From Pelomonas cellulosilytica (GTDB lineage Bacteria > Pseudomonadota > Gammaproteobacteria > Burkholderiales > Burkholderiaceae_C), in contig NZ_JAJTWU010000003.1 of NCBI RefSeq assembly GCF_021353265.1, positions 248,001 to 312,000 on the forward strand: a stretch of 64,000 bases of DNA. Direction: 5' to 3'. This document shows positions 61,603-64,000 of the stretch, piece after piece. Made by a program: the position numbers and the translations under genes. Positions within the stretch are counted from its first letter, which is position 1; every line of letters begins with the position of its first letter. The notes beneath the pieces are model-generated. The model did no database searches, was not told where the DNA came from, and saw only the letters and a program-made list of their open reading frames with translations.

Positions 61603-62321
61603 CGCTGCGTGCCTTGATCGCCGACGACGAACCGCTGGCCCGCCGGCTCCTGGCCGAATACCTGCGGCCGCATGCGGACATCGAACTCGTCGCCGAGGCC
61701 GAGAACGGGCTGGACGCCGCCCGCGCCATCACGGAACTCAAGCCGGACCTGGTGTTCCTCGACATCCAGATGCCCAAGCTCACCGGCCTGGAGGTGCTGG
61801 AGCTGACCGGCCGGCGCGATGGCGTCATCTTCACTACCGCCTACGACCAGCATGCGCTGCGCGCCTTCGAGCTGCATGCGGTGGACTACCTGCTCAAGCC
61901 GTTCGCCCAGGACCGCTTTGACGCTGCGCTCGACCGGGCACGCCGCCTGGTGGGCCAGCCGCAACCGGCGCTCGACCGGCTCGTGGCACCGCCCCCGCGG
62001 CTGACGCGCGTGCTGGTGCGCGATGGCGAGGGCCTGCAGGTGCTGCTGGTGGACGACATCGCCTACATCGAGGCACAGGCCGACAACGTCGCCTTCCACG
62101 CGCACGGGCGCGAACACCTGAAGGCGCAGCGCATCTCCGAGCTGGAAGCCCAGCTCGACCCCGCCCGCTTCGTGCGCGTGCACCGCTCCTTCATCATCAA
62201 CCTCGCGGCGCTGCAGGGCCTGGAGAAGACCGACAGCGACGCCTTTGCCGCCCGCATGAAGAACGGCAAGCGCATCCCCATCAGCCGCAGCGGCTACGAG
62301 CGGCTGCGCAGCGCGATATGA
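61599..62321 (+). CDS. LytTR-family response regulator (AlgR/LytR-like)
   Basis: 240 aa. The receiver has the acidic pair in IADDEP and phospho-acceptor Asp55 (LVFLDIQMP), with Lys in LLKPFAQDRF. The LytTR DNA-binding domain (about 140-240) has DIAYIEAQADNVAFHAHG, RFVRVHRSFIINLAAL and NGKRIPISRSGYERL. It pairs with the overlapping kinase gene and probably binds the tandem repeats at 59699-59730. Confidence 0.93.
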   Translation: MTLRALIADDEPLARRLLAEYLRPHADIELVAEAENGLDAARAITELKPDLVFLDIQMPKLTGLEVLELTGRRDGVIFTTAYDQHALRAFELHAVDYLLKPFAQDRFDAALDRARRLVGQPQPALDRLVAPPPRLTRVLVRDGEGLQVLLVDDIAYIEAQADNVAFHAHGREHLKAQRISELEAQLDPARFVRVHRSFIINLAALQGLEKTDSDAFAARMKNGKRIPISRSGYERLRSAI

Positions 62322-62371
62322 GGTCCGCGGTGGTACGACGCTTCGCCTTCCCGATGGCTGGTTGACCCGCG

Positions 62372-62665
62372 ATGCAGTTCACGAAGAAGCTCCGCGAGGG
62401 CGTCCAATGCGGCGACATCACCACCAGCATCCGCATCTGGCAGTCGCCTCGCGTGAAGCCTGGCGGCCGCTACCCGATGGCGGGCGGCCACGTCGTCGTC
62501 ACGTCCATCCGCGAGATCTCGCTGGCAGACGTCTCGGACGCCCTGGCCCGCGAGTCGGGCTTCCGCAGCCTGGCCGACCTGATGCAGACGGCCCGGCACG
62601 GCGGCGGACACAAGGTCTACTTCGTGCGCTTCCGCTACGAGGGCGGCAGCGACGACGCGGTGTGA
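62372..62665 (+). CDS. Small ASCH/PUA-like domain protein
   Basis: 97 aa. TKKLREGVQCGDITTSIRIWQ and KPGGRYPMAGGHVVVTSIREI resemble the ASCH/PUA-like fold, which binds RNA or nucleotides. ARESGF and KVYFVRFRYE close the domain. It stands alone between the regulator and the YihY gene. RNA or nucleotide binding is likely from the fold; the target is unknown. Confidence 0.7.
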   Translation: MQFTKKLREGVQCGDITTSIRIWQSPRVKPGGRYPMAGGHVVVTSIREISLADVSDALARESGFRSLADLMQTARHGGGHKVYFVRFRYEGGSDDAV

Positions 62666-62730
62666 GCCCTGGTCGCACGGCAAGCCATCGTCCTACAGGC
62701 CGTGGGCGCCGGGGTGTCCAGACTTGCCGC

Positions 62731-63639
62731 ATGCACTGGCTGGACCTGAGAGAAAGATTGCGGCCGCTGGCCCGCGTGCTGCAAATGACGCTGGACGGCT
62801 TCCTGGACGACCGCGGGCCGCGCATGGGCGCCGCGCTGGCTTACTACACGCTGTTCTCGCTGGCGCCGCTGCTGCTGATCGTCGTGTCGGTCGCCGGCCT
62901 CGTCTGGGGTGGCGAGGCGGTGCGCGGCGAACTCGTCGAGCAGTTGGGCGCTCTGCTGGGGCCGGGCACAGCCTCCACCGTCGAGCAGATGCTGCGCAGC
63001 GTCGCATGGCCGGCCGGCGGCTGGCTGCACACCGCGCTGGGCCTGGGCCTGATGGTGGTGGGCGCGACCACCGTGTTCGCCGAGCTGCAGGACGCGCTCG
63101 ACACGATCTGGCGCGTGCCCGCGCGGCCCATCCAGGGCTGGTGGGCCTGGCTGCGGGCGCGGCTGCTGAGCTTCGGCCTCATCCTCGGCCTGAGCTTTCT
63201 GCTGCTGGTGTCTCTGCTGCTGGGTGCCGCGCTGTCGGCGGCCGAGACATGGTGGCGCCCCTGGTTCGGCGGTTGGATGTACGTGGCCGCGCTCGCCAAC
63301 CTCGTCGTCAGCCAGGGCCTGGTGGTGGCCGTATTCGCGCTGATCTTCAAGTGGATGCCGCGGGCGCGCATCGCCTGGCGCGACGTGCTGCTGGGCGCGC
63401 TCGTCACCGCCGGGCTGTTCGAGCTCGGCCGGCGGGTCATCGGCGCCTACCTCCAGGGCTCGGGCGTCGCGTCTGCGTTCGGCGCGGCGGCGTCCGTCGT
63501 CGCGCTGCTGGTGTGGGTCTACTTCTCGGCGCAGATCCTGCTGCTGGGCGCCGAATTCACCTGGGCATACGCGCGCGTGCTTGGCTCGCGGCAGCCCGCC
63601 GGGGAAAACACGGAGCGCAACCCTCAAGCTTCGAGCTAG
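62731..63639 (+). CDS. YihY/BrkB-family membrane protein
   Basis: 302 aa with six hydrophobic helices. The family start is GFLDDRGPRMGAALAYYTLFSLAPLLLIVVSVAGLVWG, of which DRGPRMGAALAYYTLFSLAP is the recognisable motif; RIAWRDVLLGALVTAGLFELGR and VWVYFSAQILLLGAEFTWAYA follow. The start at 62731 (MHWLDLRERLRPL) is chosen over the longer open frame, which covers the ASCH gene region in another frame. The family was once called ribonuclease BN by mistake; function is unsettled. The gntK operator lies at its 3' end. Confidence 0.92.
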   Translation: MHWLDLRERLRPLARVLQMTLDGFLDDRGPRMGAALAYYTLFSLAPLLLIVVSVAGLVWGGEAVRGELVEQLGALLGPGTASTVEQMLRSVAWPAGGWLHTALGLGLMVVGATTVFAELQDALDTIWRVPARPIQGWWAWLRARLLSFGLILGLSFLLLVSLLLGAALSAAETWWRPWFGGWMYVAALANLVVSQGLVVAVFALIFKWMPRARIAWRDVLLGALVTAGLFELGRRVIGAYLQGSGVASAFGAAASVVALLVWVYFSAQILLLGAEFTWAYARVLGSRQPAGENTERNPQASS

Positions 63640-63652
63640 GATAGCGCTATCC
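63639..63652. promoter_or_regulatory. Perfect palindrome, candidate GntR-type operator of gntK
   Basis: GGATAGCGCTATCC is a perfect 14-bp palindrome, 60 bases upstream of the gluconokinase ATG and overlapping the yihY stop region. The core TAGCGCT matches the site described for the LacI-family gluconate repressor GntR in Pseudomonas. Repression of gntK relieved by gluconate is predicted. Confidence 0.7.
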
Positions 63653-63711
63653 ATCTACGGCGCTAACGCTCAGTGCTGCGCCGACCTGCCGTCTCCTCCT
63701 GCCTGCTGCCC

Positions 63712-64000
63712 ATGACCTCCTTCGTGCCCGCTTCAATCGTGTTCATGGGCGTGGCCGGCTGTGGCAAGTCCAGCCTGGGCGTGGCCGTTGCACGGAAGCT
63801 GGGCCGCGTCTGGGTGGAGGGCGACGATTTCCACAGCTCCCACAACCGCCGCAAGATGGCGGCCGGCCACCCGCTCGACGACGGCGACCGCGCTTCGTGG
63901 CTGGCCGCGCTGGGCGAGCAGCTGCGGCTGCACCCCGGCGCGCTGGTGGCCTGCTCCGCGTTGAAGCACAGCTACCGAGAGCAGCTGCGCAGCGCCTCGC
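63712..64000 (+). CDS. gntK: Gluconokinase (partial at right edge)
   Basis: 96 codons visible of a protein of about 165-175 aa. It phosphorylates gluconate to 6-phosphogluconate. The P-loop MGVAGCGKSS lies at about 12-21, followed by VEGDDFHSSHNRRKMAAGHPLDDGDRASWL (substrate region; key residues DDFH, KM, GxPL and DR) and VACSALKHSYREQLR. The start at 63712 is the first Met; the open frame upstream crosses the operator region. The C-terminal half lies beyond the window. Confidence 0.94.
   Translation, partial: MTSFVPASIVFMGVAGCGKSSLGVAVARKLGRVWVEGDDFHSSHNRRKMAAGHPLDDGDRASWLAALGEQLRLHPGALVACSALKHSYREQLRSAS

Noticed and set aside
1..64000. Prophage, insertion sequence, CRISPR array, rRNA or tRNA genes.
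   Set aside because: No transposase, integrase, phage structural protein, spaced repeat array or RNA gene signature was seen on either strand.

Overview
The window is high-GC, densely coded DNA that reads like the chromosome of a Burkholderiales betaproteobacterium, probably of the Rubrivivax/Roseateles/Comamonadaceae neighbourhood. This is inferred from gene content and protein style: a three-gene aceE-aceF-lpdA operon with a lipoyl-bearing E3, a phasin for polyhydroxyalkanoate granules, a LapG-LapD pair, short-chain-amide uptake genes, and many ATGA/TGATG gene overlaps. No rRNA, tRNA, CRISPR array, insertion sequence or prophage was found. No gene-free stretch exceeds 300 bases; the largest gap is about 217 bases, at 43196-43412.

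Layout. 1-2425 (minus): the 5' part of a selenocysteine-containing formate dehydrogenase alpha subunit, cut by the left edge. 2619-7510: Mrp/ApbC, a DUF3034 outer-membrane-like protein, an exported truncated haemoglobin and a TonB-dependent receptor. 7529-10145 (minus): lapG-lapD. 10221-11692: an HDOD protein and a small membrane-anchored protein. 11697-18782 (minus): a hydrolase downstream of the pyruvate dehydrogenase operon. 18973-22184: a PAS-domain two-component pair. 22244-25094: folD and an M3 oligopeptidase. 25228-43195 (minus): an 18 kb run of same-strand genes holding a tightly overlapped VOC/Cys-cluster/membrane/GST/patatin group ending at a SulP transporter, an M16 peptidase, a KaiC-like ATPase with a hybrid kinase, a GFA protein, MFS, RmuC, a 2-hydroxyacid dehydrogenase, an NhaD-like antiporter and a nitroreductase. 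43413-47151: a Cache-domain protein, a chemoreceptor, a histone-deacetylase-family hydrolase (minus) and phasin.

The most distinctive region is 47317-59683. A LuxR-type response regulator and a 1179-residue fusion of an NCS1-type permease, a cysteine-rich segment, a histidine kinase and a receiver are transcribed away from an eight-gene operon. That operon holds a five-gene urea/short-chain-amide ABC transporter, an FmdA formamidase, an FmdB zinc-ribbon protein and an AmiE aliphatic amidase. The 161-base divergent promoter region carries three perfect inverted repeats and a direct repeat spaced 51 bp. I infer one regulon: transporter-like sensing of an amide or nucleobase-like compound, uptake, then hydrolysis to ammonia. 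No urease gene is present here.

The right end (59746-64000) holds a LiaF-like membrane protein, a LytS/LytTR-type kinase-regulator pair preceded by two identical 11-bp repeats 21 bp apart, a small ASCH-like protein, a YihY/BrkB membrane protein, and the start of a gluconokinase gene behind a perfect 14-bp palindrome.
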